From the NCBI GenBank assembly GCA_015501075.1, contig JADNYJ010000002.1, forward strand, positions 372,001 to 436,000: a stretch of DNA of 64,000 nt, in the 5' to 3' direction. Each line of letters opens with the position of its first letter. The first letter of the stretch is position 1. Of the stretch, positions 12,656 to 23,579 are shown piece after piece. Below the pieces are notes generated by a model. It worked only from the letters and a program-made list of their open reading frames with translations, ran no database searches and was not told the DNA's origin. This DNA comes from Gymnopilus junonius. Its lineage: Eukaryota; Basidiomycota; Agaricomycetes; Agaricales; Galerinaceae. A program made the position numbers and the translations under genes.

Positions 12656-13687
12656 CTAGCGCGTGAAGTTAACTGAATATCCTCCCGATCCGTTTGGCAC
12701 GAATTTAAAGTTTTCTGTCGATAATCCAAAGTTACCTACAACGGATTGAGCATCAATTCCGAAAATGACAGTGAAATGACAAGCCTAGTATACTATTTCC
12801 CAACCCTTTGAGCTTATCCAACATCTCGTCCGTTTCTTTCTTCTGAGCAGTCTCTATGCGTGGTTGCAGACGATCTAGTTTCCTTTTGATGTCTGCCTGA
12901 TATGTTGTTGATGGTACGAGTTTAAGAAGGGCATTATAATCTGAGTGAACATGTCAGAATTAGCTCGAGCTTTTCAAGGTCACTGCGCACCCTCTTGAAT
13001 AGCAGTGAGACTCGTCCACGTATTTAAGATGTCGTTGGAAGCTGCCCGTCGTTCTCTCGCTTTGATGTACGTTGGGTCATCCAGAATGGCTGTACCAGCA
13101 GTCAGCTACAATTGACAAGTACAAAAGTCGAGATGTTGACCTTCTGTACAGTACTTTACTGCTTCTTTGTGGTCCCCCTGAAATGATACAGTATATGTTA
13201 GACCAACATGATCGATGAGTGAACGCCTGAGTAATCGTACCAATTTCACATAGCAAGCACCAATGTTCGCATTCAGCATGGCGCGAAGAGACGCAGTTTG
13301 CTTCTCGGCCTCACTCACAACAGGAGAAGAGATTTCTATCGGAGTTTCTTCCTCTTGGTCATTTCCTTCGGTTGCCTTTCCTTTGCCCATCCGATTCGGG
13401 TCTTCATTCTCCTCATCGTTACCATCCTTCCCTCCGGAAGAAGATCCGCTCTCTGCTTGTTTGTCGTGCCGTTTTGGTAGGTGATTTAGAGCCGACTGAT
13501 ACGCCACCAGTGCTTCGTTCCACTTCCTCGAACGATAACAATCATTACCATGAACCTTTCGTTCATTTGCGATTTCCTGAGGGTCGATAAGTACATGAGA
13601 AAGCGGATACTTTTCCGAATGCTGAAACATGCTGACTTGTAAAGATAACTGTGATGCCGGAGCATTAGCTGGCTCTTCTGAGGACAT
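12656..13687 (-). CDS. TTC1: TTC1-like tetratricopeptide repeat protein
   Basis: Small TPR adaptor related to animal TTC1, which binds Hsp90/Hsp70 C-termini and small GTPases; the exact fungal role is not established here. The N-terminus is followed by a first TPR (KVHGNDCYRSRKWNEALVAY), an acidic Glu/Asp/Ser-rich insert, a second TPR (LRAMLNANIGACYVKL, then DHKEAVKYCTEA) and a third (ILDDPTYIKARERRAASN). The C-terminal signature GLSTENFKFVPNGSGGYSVNF precedes the stop at 12656. To obtain the family spacing GNSILGNFGLSTENF, the last intron must be 12784-12736 with a GC donor. The gene converges with IMP1 (79 bases between stops) and diverges from the dehydrogenase gene across 209 bases. Confidence 0.82.
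12736..12784 (-). other. Probable GC-AG intron in the TTC1-like gene
   Basis: A 49-base intron with donor GCTTGT and acceptor TTGTAG gives exactly the residue spacing seen in TTC1 relatives between the conserved GN and FGLSTENF. The only GT alternative in the right phase, GTATAC a few bases upstream, would delete three residues. Confidence 0.5.
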
Positions 13688-13896
13688 GGCAGAACAGGAC
13701 TGTTGGGTTCTAAGCAGTGCCGCGGCTGACGACAGCTTGCGGCAGCGAGTAATTAATGTAAGATAAGATAAGGTTCTTCACATCATCCCGCTGATCGGGC
13801 AACTAGCTTCGAAGCCGGAGACCGTCGTTTTACCACACATAAAATTCAGAAGTTCACACTCCTTTCAATTCTCGACCCTAGGTCTATCAACTTGCC

Positions 13897-15008
13897 ATGC
13901 CTTCCGTCGACGATTCCAAGTGTATTCTAGTTACAGGTGCAACATCTGGTATCGGACGTGCTCTCGCTCTCGCTCTTGCCAAGCTACCCAGCCACCCTCG
14001 AGTCATTGGCACGGGTCGTCGAAAAGAACGTCTTGAAGAGCTGAACAAAATAGATGGCATCCACGGTGTTCCTTTGGACCTCAACACAGATTTGGACACC
14101 CTCAAGAAATCCACGGAGGATTTAATCATCCGTTTCCCCGACGTTCGTCTACGGTTGCGGCAACGTCTTCTCGCGGGCGTTGCTGATTTATTAACCTTTA
14201 TTGTCAACAGCTAGACACTGTTATCCTCAACGCAGGAATACAGCGTGAGGTTCATTTCAAAAAACCTCAAGAAATAAATCTGCCAGGTGAGCACTACTGT
14301 GTCGATGAATATCCTAGGGCTCACCACACTTGGTATCCACCCAGATTTAATCGAAGAGATCGGTGTAAACTACACCTCAAACGTTGCCTTTATTACCTAT
14401 GTATTGCCCCATTTCTTGAAGCTCTCGGTGTGTATATTATGGCTATTTCGGCTGACTTGACGGTGAACTTAATAGAGGATCACAGGCCCAGGGACGTCCT
14501 TCGTTCATAGTAACCGTGACCTCTGGTCTTGCTATTTTACCTGGGTCCTTTGTACCGAACTATTCTGCCAGTAAGGCGGCATTACATAACTTCTCGCTGT
14601 CTCTCCGTGCCCAACTTCATGATACCAATGTACATGTATTGGAGCTGATCCCTCCGTGAGTTATTACGTATTTCCGGCTATTCTTTTCTGACAGTGAACC
14701 TTATCCAGTCTCGTCGAATCAGAGCTACACGACGGTAAGAAATTTCGAAAGAATACTGACTGTCACGGCGTATTGATTGTTGCATTTCGTGTGAAGTATC
14801 TGGGACGACTGAAATATTATCAAAATTCTGGATGCCTCTCGATGATTTTACCAAGGAAGCTGTTCAGGGATTCAGGAAAGGTGATCATAACATTCCTGTA
14901 GGGGTGACGTGGAAGGACTCTTTCGAGAAGTACGAGCAGGGGAAGGAGGAGGCTGTCTTGGAGATGCAGAAGAGGATGGAGAGTGTTTGGACAAGGGAGA
15001 GATCCTGA
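13897..15008 (+). CDS. Short-chain dehydrogenase/reductase (classical SDR)
   Basis: NAD(P)-dependent oxidoreductase of the classical SDR family; the substrate is unknown. Visible motifs are the cofactor loop LVTGATSGIGRALALALA, an acidic/Arg region after beta2 (GTGRRKERLEEL, suggesting NADPH), the NAG motif (VILNAGIQ), GVNYTSNVAFI, the Ser of VTVTSGLAILPG, and the active-site pair in NYSASKAALHNFSLSLR. Short introns separate the exons (for example about 14143-14211). The C-terminus (KYEQGKEEAVLEMQKRMESVW) resembles the DltE-like fungal SDRs. The start at 13897 lies just ahead of the nucleotide-binding strand and no targeting peptide is seen. Confidence 0.88.
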
Positions 15009-15261
15009 TATATCATCAGTCTCGGCACTTTATGCTCGTCAGGGTAACCTGCAAAGTTGAATCTCTCGAAAGATAATACACAGATTCAACATTTGATCAC
15101 AGTGACGATCAGACTGATTTAGTGATCGTGGCAGTGCCATTGTTTGGCTGTGGTTTATGAAGGCAATACATATGCCTGATCTGACTCGATCTGGCAAAGA
15201 AAAGGCAAGTCAGTTTGAAGTTTTCAAAGACCATCCTGTTCTCCCTTCGTCCCCTCCCAAA

Positions 15262-16535
<1,274 letters not shown>

Positions 16536-16944
16536 CGGGCTGTGCAATGATATCTCTTTGCGAAATTTACGAAAAATGTAGAATAATGTGCTAGAACACT
16601 CTATAGACTGCAATGGAATGTAGATGACAAGTCTGGACTGGGCGTCGCAAGTCGGATAAGTATGGTGGGTTCTGATCTGTGAGTCGTGCGACTGCGGGCT
16701 CAGCGACAGACGGTTGCCAGGAAGGGATCTTCACAACAGAAAGCATAATGTGTGAGCCAAGCTGGTAACGCGTGCAGTATTTGATGACTTTGTAACTGTT
16801 TCGGTTAGTTTGCTGGCCCATCGCTGCATCGCAGCACCCGCGTTTTCCTTCTTATCCTTGGTGTCCTTTCTTCACCTGCATTCTTTGCCCTGGTGCTGGC
16901 CACCCTTTTCTTCTGCTGTATTCTATTCGCTCTTTTCTGCCTTC
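16536..16944. other. Intergenic region between LYS1 and the next plus-strand gene
   Basis: This gap contains the LYS1 3' untranslated region and a pyrimidine-rich leader of the following gene (from about 16840). No coding motif was seen on either strand. Confidence 0.5.
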
Positions 16945-18104
16945 ATGGATTACTTCTCTCCTTCAATTCCCCAGATCTCCATCTCCCCAGCTCCCCCAGA
17001 AGAACCTTGCATTGAACCAGCTTCACCTTTCGCCTCGTTCGCCTTCTGTGTACAGGGCGATGATGATGGCTTCAGGCCTGTCCATCTGACACCTCCTCCG
17101 ACCTCATGCACCTTCAAACGTCCTCGTTCGCCTTTGAATCCTGTGGATGAACCAATGCCTGGGAAAGGCCTCGACGGCGATCGATTCCAGGTTTTGTTAA
17201 ATGCAGCGAAATCTACTGGCGCGAAAAGAGGCACGGATTTGCGTAAGACAATTGCGTTGAAGGTTCACAAGAATAAACAAGGTATTTATGTTGCCTGACT
17301 TGTGTACAAAGTGTCCAACACCGTTGTTTTTATCCAGCGGAAAGGCGGGCGCTGTTCTTATCCAAGGTTCAGGCCCCTCCCTCACCCTCGGCTACCATAA
17401 CTCCCAAGACACCTCCGGAATCCCCAGCAATTTTTCACTACAGTCTTCCGTCACCAGGCCTTATGTCTCCTCTCGCGTTGTTTGAAACACTGAAAGAGGA
17501 CAGTTATTCCATTCGTGTGGAACAAGTCGACTTTCGCTTGCCTGGAGAGATGGGAAAGCAGTACAAACACGATGAACCCAAGCCACCTATGGGCTTACCG
17601 TCACTCGACCAGATTTCGGCTCGTTTGATCCCGCGTTCTGCTAAAGCGGATGCAGACCTCGCTGTCAACACCACAGCCACGAAACCACCAAGGCCTTCTA
17701 TTGGGGTCGGACGACTGAGAATGCCTCTACGAACATCCAACCAACATGCTTCGCATCCCAGTGAAAACGTGAAGCCTACTTTACCTCCCAAGTCACCTCT
17801 TTTACACCTTTCACCTGAGCTTCGTGTGACGACCCTCGTCGTTCCACGATCCCGGACAACTTCTGCAGCCCAGCTCACTGAATCCAATCTTAATGCATTC
17901 AACTCCCGGGACCAGAAAGCCCATGCTATGTTATCTACCATCAGACGGCGCACCTTGTCTTCGGACTTCAAGGCCCCCCCTCCTGCTGAAGACCCCGATG
18001 CGCAGCACAAATGGAGGCGGCGTAGCGCACCGGCCGACATAATGCCATTCCGTCCACGTACTGGCTTTGAGCACCCAGTTCTTGCGTTACCTGGAGGCTT
18101 TTGA
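16945..18104 (+). CDS. Proline/serine-rich protein of unknown function
   Basis: I do not recognise a functional family. The start MDYFSPSIPQISISPAPPEE sits after a CT-rich leader. One intron, about 17281-17338, joins IALKVHKNKQ to AERRALFLSKVQAPPSPSATITPKTP, and the frame then stays open to 18104. The protein is about 365 residues, largely low-complexity Pro/Ser/Thr, with a short helical stretch (FQVLLNAAKSTGAKRGTDLRKTIAL, residues about 78-102) and a compact C-terminus ending HPVLALPGGF. No signal peptide or membrane span is visible. Coding is supported by the long frame and the clean intron. It may be an intrinsically disordered regulatory protein; that is inference. Confidence 0.7.
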
Positions 18105-18351
18105 AGTGCCTTTTTTCAACCGCAAGACTTGCAGCATACTGGCGACTTATATTTACATTTTCATTGTTCATATCTTATGCGACTCGCAGGCGCATTTTCT
18201 TCGTTACGCTTTCAGGGCTGGAGCAGGCTCCCTTTTTTTTCGGGCGTTTATAGGAAGATTTGTAACAGTAGGTAGATCAAGTGCAATATATACAGGTACA
18301 CGCTCCTTAAATCTGCAAAATGGAATCTAAGGCAGGGAGAAGGGTTCTACT

Positions 18352-20089
18352 CTAAGGAGGTGTTGAAGGTCTTTTGCGTATCCTTGTAATGACGCTAAGA
18401 CGACGGGCTGCACGATGTTTAGATAGACCTTGTAAAGAGATAAGAAACATACTATAATCCAGGCGGGTATTTTGGTCCACAACCTCATCATCAGAGTCAG
18501 CCAGAGGATCCCTCGTGACTGCCATATGCCATGCATCTGGCGAAGGTATCAGTAAGGCACTAAAATAAAGAATGGTTGTAGGAATAACTACGTTGAAGCA
18601 TGTTGCGTTCATGACCTTCGGAGGCAGTTGGTCGATGACTATGTGGGCGTGAATCTGAAGAGGGCGTCAAAAGAGTAATAAACAAGGGTTGAATAGGATT
18701 GCTTACGTCTAGGCACCTGCGGCTGAGGCGGCTGAGCTTCTCGGCTTGGCACGTAAAATAAAAAAGACCTCTCGTCTTTCGGGTGTCTTGCAATTGACGT
18801 TGAGACCGTGGAAGATCATTGCCAGTCTCTAGACAAATTATCAGTTATATCTTGCCGATTAGGCTATGGTGAGCGAAAGACCTGTGACAAAGTGTGGTGC
18901 AGAAGTTTTAGATTTTTTATCGCCTTCAGAAGAAGATACAAGTTTTTGTAGAAAAAGATTTCGGTGATTGGACATCATACTCCCCCATTGGAGTTCCTCC
19001 GGGGCATCAACGTTTTCTCTCTGGTATTCTGCTGTGCTGAGTCTGCGCAGGTAGGGTATCTTGTTTAGGTACCTCGCGGAATGTTGGTCGTCGAATGGGT
19101 TAGGAGGGTTCTCGTTTTCCAAGTAATGATACAGGAGCCATAGCAAAGCTCTACCTCGGTCTGCAGACGCAAAACGGGTTGCTGGGAGGAATAGGTCCAA
19201 GAAATTTAAGCTTCCGTCGAAATGAACACTAGAAAGAGGCTATGCAAGGCATGAGATATGATAAAGATAGGTATCTGAAGTCTTACAGCCGCGTGGTTGG
19301 CAAGGATAAATATGAGATTAACGACGCTAGTCGAGGGCCGCTGACCGGCTCTCTTTTCGAAGTAAGTATTGATTTATGACCGCCGGTGAAAAAAGGAAAG
19401 AAAACGGACGAGTTTAGCAAGCACTTCTTCAGGAGTAGACGGTGGGACGGATTTTTGTTCAGAGGGAAGAACAGCAGCCTTCAGACAATTCTTAATACGA
19501 GGCGCGTCCTGCGCATTGCCGTCAGTCTTCTGTAATGAAGGTACCGGATGGTATGTTCTTAGAGCCGTCTTCATTTCCGGGAAGACTGTGATGTCATACA
19601 GGTTAGTTAAATTTATACATTGACGCAAGGCAATTGAAAATTCGGGTGCTTACAGGCCATAGTGGTATTGATGCGACCAACATTCGTGAGGAGAGATATT
19701 TTTGCAAACTCGATACTGAATTGTGGGTTTTCAATCATCTTGTCCTTTAGCACCTTAGAGCATTTACTAGAGTTGATCAGAGCGGACACATATAGGTCCG
19801 AAAAAGTCAACTTCTTATGAGATTTCGCAGGTATTGGATTGGTGAAAACAGCATGATTGTCGGTGAACAAGTAATGAAGAAGGTCGAATTGTACATCTTC
19901 ACGGCTCAAGGGCTCCGCGTCCTGTCGTTTGATGGGTAGCGCCTTTCGGCTGAGATATCCTACACTGGCGAAAGGAGTGGTTAGAAGAATTAAATTGACA
20001 CAGCATAGAGAAACTGACGGGGGAATAGCCTCTGCGGCCCAGGCAGGGGTCATGTTGTTAGAGGCGGAGGGAGGAGGGATGAATGCCAT
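18352..20089 (-). CDS. IES1: INO80 chromatin-remodelling complex subunit 1, copy A
   Basis: Fungal-type accessory subunit of the INO80 nucleosome remodeller (nuclear). After a first exon (MAFIPPPSASNN) an intron joins to RKALPIKRQDAEPLSREDVQF. The core then reads VFTNPIPAK, LYVSALINSSKCSKVLKDKM, LTNVGRINTTMAFFPEM, ALRTYHPVPSLQKTDGNAQD and APRIKNCLKAAVLPSE, then LRAGQRPSTSVVNLIFILAN, LLYHYLENENPPNPFDD and YLRRLSTAEYQRENVDAPEE. The C-terminus has TRDPLADSDDEVVDQNTRLDY and, after an intron, a short basic end stopping at 18352. Low-complexity exons near 18600-18830 are the least certain. A second, inverted paralogue lies at 26921-28795 with the same phase-1 intron inside the FF of the xFFPEMKTA motif. 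Confidence 0.72.
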
Positions 20090-20378
20090 AGAGAAAGAGG
20101 GAAACGGACACGAGGCAAGCTAAAGGACAATGAAGCGCTCACGGACAGCAATGACTCACGTGTAGACAGTTTAGAGAAGAAAGGGAGCAAAGGCCGCCAT
20201 GACCTGTTTAAATATCTGTCAGGGACACTTTTTGCTTCTTATTACATTGAAGGAAGAGAACGATCTCTCGTCTACTCGGGAAGAACATGCCTAATTGAGC
20301 CAGGTACATCACACATTATGTCAGCAGCTCTAAACCCCGATTTTCTGCTGCAAAAGCCAACCGTTCTCTACTTCCAAA

Positions 20379-20791
20379 ATGGCCGAAAAGTTCGATGAGG
20401 CTACTCAAGTATGTCCGTCCTTCCTTTTCAACTACAGCTTCTCATGTCTTTCTAGAAAGAGCTCGCGTCCTTCCTCGAGACTCAGCAGGCAATCGTAAGT
20501 CCCTTCGTCTTCCCGCCGGCATCTAGTCTTAACCTTTCCCAAGGCGCGCTTGAATTCTTCAATTCAACAACTCACTACTACATGTTGGGACAAGTGTGTA
20601 CTCGTCGTACTTTATTCTCCGGCTCTCACTCAGTCCTTTCCCAAAGGTGTGTCACAAGCACGCCCTCAACCCGCTTTTCCAGGAGCGAAGAAAATTGCCT
20701 CGCTAATTGCGTGGGACGCTTCCTCGATACCAGTCTCTTCATGGTCCAACAACTTGAAGAAAAGCGTATACAACATCAAGGCGGTAGATAA
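20379..20791 (+). CDS. TIM8: Mitochondrial import inner membrane translocase subunit Tim8
   Basis: Small intermembrane-space chaperone that, with Tim13, escorts hydrophobic precursors to the TIM22 complex. Four exons join to an 87-residue protein: MAEKFDEATQ, then KELASFLETQQAI, then ARLNSSIQQLTTTCWDK, then CVTSTPSTRFSRSEENC and LANCVGRFLDTSLFMVQQLE. The twin CX3C motifs, CWDKC and CLANC, are both present, and one is split by an intron that begins GTGTGT within the Lys codon. The small size and motif spacing match Tim8 better than Tim9, Tim10 or Tim13. It diverges from IES1 copy A and its stop is 56 bases from that of the acyltransferase gene. Confidence 0.9.
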
Positions 20792-20847
20792 TCGTATCAG
20801 AATGTTGGTATATCATATTCCACGTACTAGTCTGTACCCTCTATGTC

Positions 20848-22406
20848 TCACCCCCGTAATCTACCCCACAAATACGCTACGCTCGCAGGCCAGAAGAAAC
20901 AAAACGCGTCTAGAATCTCCCGTTTCCGCCGAAGTCTTAGGGGGATCTCGATTGGGGACATGGGTGTTCCGTTGGAATTAAAGTTATCACGCTCAAAGAA
21001 TTTGTCCATCCCTTCATCTTTCTCTTGCCAAAGCTTCCTCAGCCAGACATCGAAGACTTTCTTTTCGTCACTCGGAATATCCACTTCCACGATGTGCTTT
21101 GCTTTTGGATCTGGTGTTCCCGCACTTGAAGTACCCACGAGATTGCCGATAGGAACCCCATTTTTCACGTCAAACATCCTCAGATGCATATGAATAGCAG
21201 GAGGTGCGACTCCATCAAAGAAGAGGGATCTCAGTGTATAATAACTCTGGCCATACCCCATCGGCGGAATTCCTGGAAAGACGATGAGCGCTTTGGGAGG
21301 GACGTTTTCCAAACTGAAGGCTTACCAGGATATGCGACAGTGATGTCCAGGAGCTGTAAATCTGGGACTCGAGGAGAAAGGGACCTTAAGCTATAATGCA
21401 AACCCGTGGATCTGGGCAAAAGGATGTGCTTCATATCCGCCTGTTGATGTAACATGAGTGACAGCTACGGAGAACAAATGCTGGCTGCTTACGATACCCA
21501 TTTTCTCTGCGTATTTCTTACTTTTCGGCCGAGTGTCCTTGCTGACCAGGGTACCTTCGGGTAGAGTATGAAGCAGAATGGCCTGCCTTCTCTCTCTGCT
21601 TCCCTGCCCAAAGAGGCGAGATCTCTCGCTAATTGTTGTCGATCAGATGCCCATGAACGCGCCAGGAATATAAAGTTGAAGAATTGCATGCCCTATAACA
21701 CACGTGCAGACTAGACAGCTAAACGCTTGACTATGGCAGCTTACCCATCCGACAATTGGTACCCAGCGCAAACTCTTTTTCAAAGTGATGTACACGTAAC
21801 GGTGGACGGCTTGAGGACTCATGAAATACGTAAAGCACCATGCATACCACCAGTCCGCATAAACCTGGGATAAGACACTGACTGTCAACTATCCGACGGT
21901 GTGAGTAAACGCGAGACAGACTTGGTGGTTTGCAACCAACACGAATTTAGTTGGGAGATTTAGTCTAATGTTGTTCCCGTTATTGTCCTTGATGATAAAA
22001 CGGTCTATGTCCTCCTGAGTGAAGCGCCCCATCCCTTCAGTTTCGAAGGTCACGAGCAGCTTGGTGGGAGCAAACCACTGGGACATGAGTACTGGGCAGA
22101 GGTTACCATGACGGCACAATAAGACGTAAATTAGGACGGACTCATAAGACATCCAAAAGCGCCCTTAGTATAGCGAATGCCAGCATAGTATAATTTTCTT
22201 GACCACCTGAAGGGCAAAATACGCAGGGGAAGCAAGAAGACGAATTGAGAGGCATTAATCAATATACAGCCGGCATTGAAGAGTACAAAGAAGAGAAAGG
22301 CGTCAATCGTCCTTGACCATGACTTGGGTGGACGTTTGTCGATTGGAATGGCGTACAGTGGTGACATATACAAGTGAGAGGGAGGGACAAGAGATTCGTG
22401 TGACAT
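20848..22406 (-). CDS. Lysophospholipid acyltransferase (PlsC/AGPAT family), with one frame break
   Basis: Membrane-bound acyltransferase related to 1-acylglycerol-3-phosphate / lysocardiolipin acyltransferases. The N-terminus (MSPLYAIPIDKRPPKSW) leads into a hydrophobic span (FLFFVLFNAGCILINASQFV). The catalytic H-X4-D box is NHQVYADWW, split by an intron near 21920. Next come KKSLRWVPIVGWGMQFFNFIFL and a helix with SLGREAEREGRPFCFILYP. The second box should read PEGTLVSKDTRPKSKK, but one base is missing near 21562, so the frame shifts exactly between P and E. All following exons are intact, including DITVAYPGIPPMGYGQ and a C-terminal DAFCFFWPASVAYLW. The start could be 22406 or 22367. Either an assembly error or a recent null allele would explain the break. 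The ATG is 27 bases from that of the F-box-like gene. Confidence 0.78.
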
Positions 22407-22433
22407 CACATCTGCTCTTCAACACAGACGGGC

Positions 22434-23504
22434 ATGGCGGCACGCTGCGAGCTCATCGACGACCTCGTTCCTCTCATCCTAGACGCCATCGACAGCTGGT
22501 GGCCTCGCGACCTCGTCGCTCTTTCGACTCTATCTTCAACATGGCTGTTCTTCATCCGCAAGCGACTATACGCATACCCTACACTGCAATCATTCTCGGC
22601 TATCCGGCTTCTTGCACGAACGCTTTCAGGAAGAACGCATCTTACTTCCTTGGTCAGAGGATTAGATCTGCAGCCTATGATTGAAACGCCGTATCACAGA
22701 CCCCTTCCTGAAGAACTGAGTGGGCTGAGATTATTGCTCAGCCTTGAAGGAATACAGCGCTTAACACTAGGGGGAGAACTGTCCATAAAAGCAGACAGGT
22801 TCTTGAGACTGATGCCAAGCCCGGAAACAGTAGAAGAGCTACATATAGACGGGAGTCTGTTGTCCAACAAATTAAGCTGCTGTCCTTCTCTCGAGTGGGA
22901 CGAATCTCTATCATTCGGCTTGGCAAACCTGAGCAAGCTTCGGTTGACAGAGGTTGAAGTCGATATCCACCCCCCTTCTATCCCATTTCCTTCCGCAATA
23001 AACAGGCTCATACTGGAGCATGTCAATGTTGTGAGCGGGTACCTCCCCCACCTACTCAATGGCTCGCAGTCGTTAGAGCTCTTACAGGTCACGACGAATG
23101 AATGGGACACGTCGATTGACCAACTTGGGCTCGTGCTTGCCTCATGTACGGTGAAATGGCTCCAGTACGAGACACGGAAAGATCACAGTGGCAACTTTAT
23201 TTTTAACATGAGCTCCAGCAGCACGGAAGCCCTGCGGTGTTTGCACTTGAAGGGACTGGTTGTTGACTCGAACTTGCTTACTTTCCTTAGGGACATGTGT
23301 CGAAATTTGGTAGAACTAGTTGTTTCTGGGCGGGGAATCCGGGTGTCTCCAGGAGAGTGGGTGGAATTCATTGATTTGGGGGCCCTGCCGTGTCTTGGAT
23401 TGGTTGGCTTGCCATTGGGGACGAATTACCCGCCTTGGACAGAGAAGGATTCAAGGGAGATAGAAGAGGCATGTGGTAGGAGAGGGATTAGAATGATGTT
23501 GTAG
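22434..23504 (+). CDS. F-box-like protein with degenerate leucine-rich repeats
   Basis: Intronless 356-residue protein of the type abundant in agaricomycetes. The N-terminal 45 residues (LIDDLVPLILDAIDSWWPRD followed by LVALSTLSSTWLFFIRKRLYA) resemble an F-box-like helix bundle that would bind Skp1. The rest contains Leu-spaced segments such as LRLLLSLEGIQRLTLGGEL, LANLSKLRLTEVEV, INRLILEHVNVV, ALRCLHLKGLVVD and LVELVVSGRGI, as in RNI-like LRR domains. The role in ubiquitin ligation is inferred from the family and the substrate is unknown. The ATG faces that of the acyltransferase gene 27 bases away, and the stop is 75 bases from the next gene on the same strand. Confidence 0.75.
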   Translation: MAARCELIDDLVPLILDAIDSWWPRDLVALSTLSSTWLFFIRKRLYAYPTLQSFSAIRLLARTLSGRTHLTSLVRGLDLQPMIETPYHRPLPEELSGLRLLLSLEGIQRLTLGGELSIKADRFLRLMPSPETVEELHIDGSLLSNKLSCCPSLEWDESLSFGLANLSKLRLTEVEVDIHPPSIPFPSAINRLILEHVNVVSGYLPHLLNGSQSLELLQVTTNEWDTSIDQLGLVLASCTVKWLQYETRKDHSGNFIFNMSSSSTEALRCLHLKGLVVDSNLLTFLRDMCRNLVELVVSGRGIRVSPGEWVEFIDLGALPCLGLVGLPLGTNYPPWTEKDSREIEEACGRRGIRMML

Positions 23505-23579
23505 TAGTGCAGACCTAATGGAGATAAATAGGCTGGCCTGATTTAGTATTTTCGAGCACTCTCTTGCCACATAATAGCC

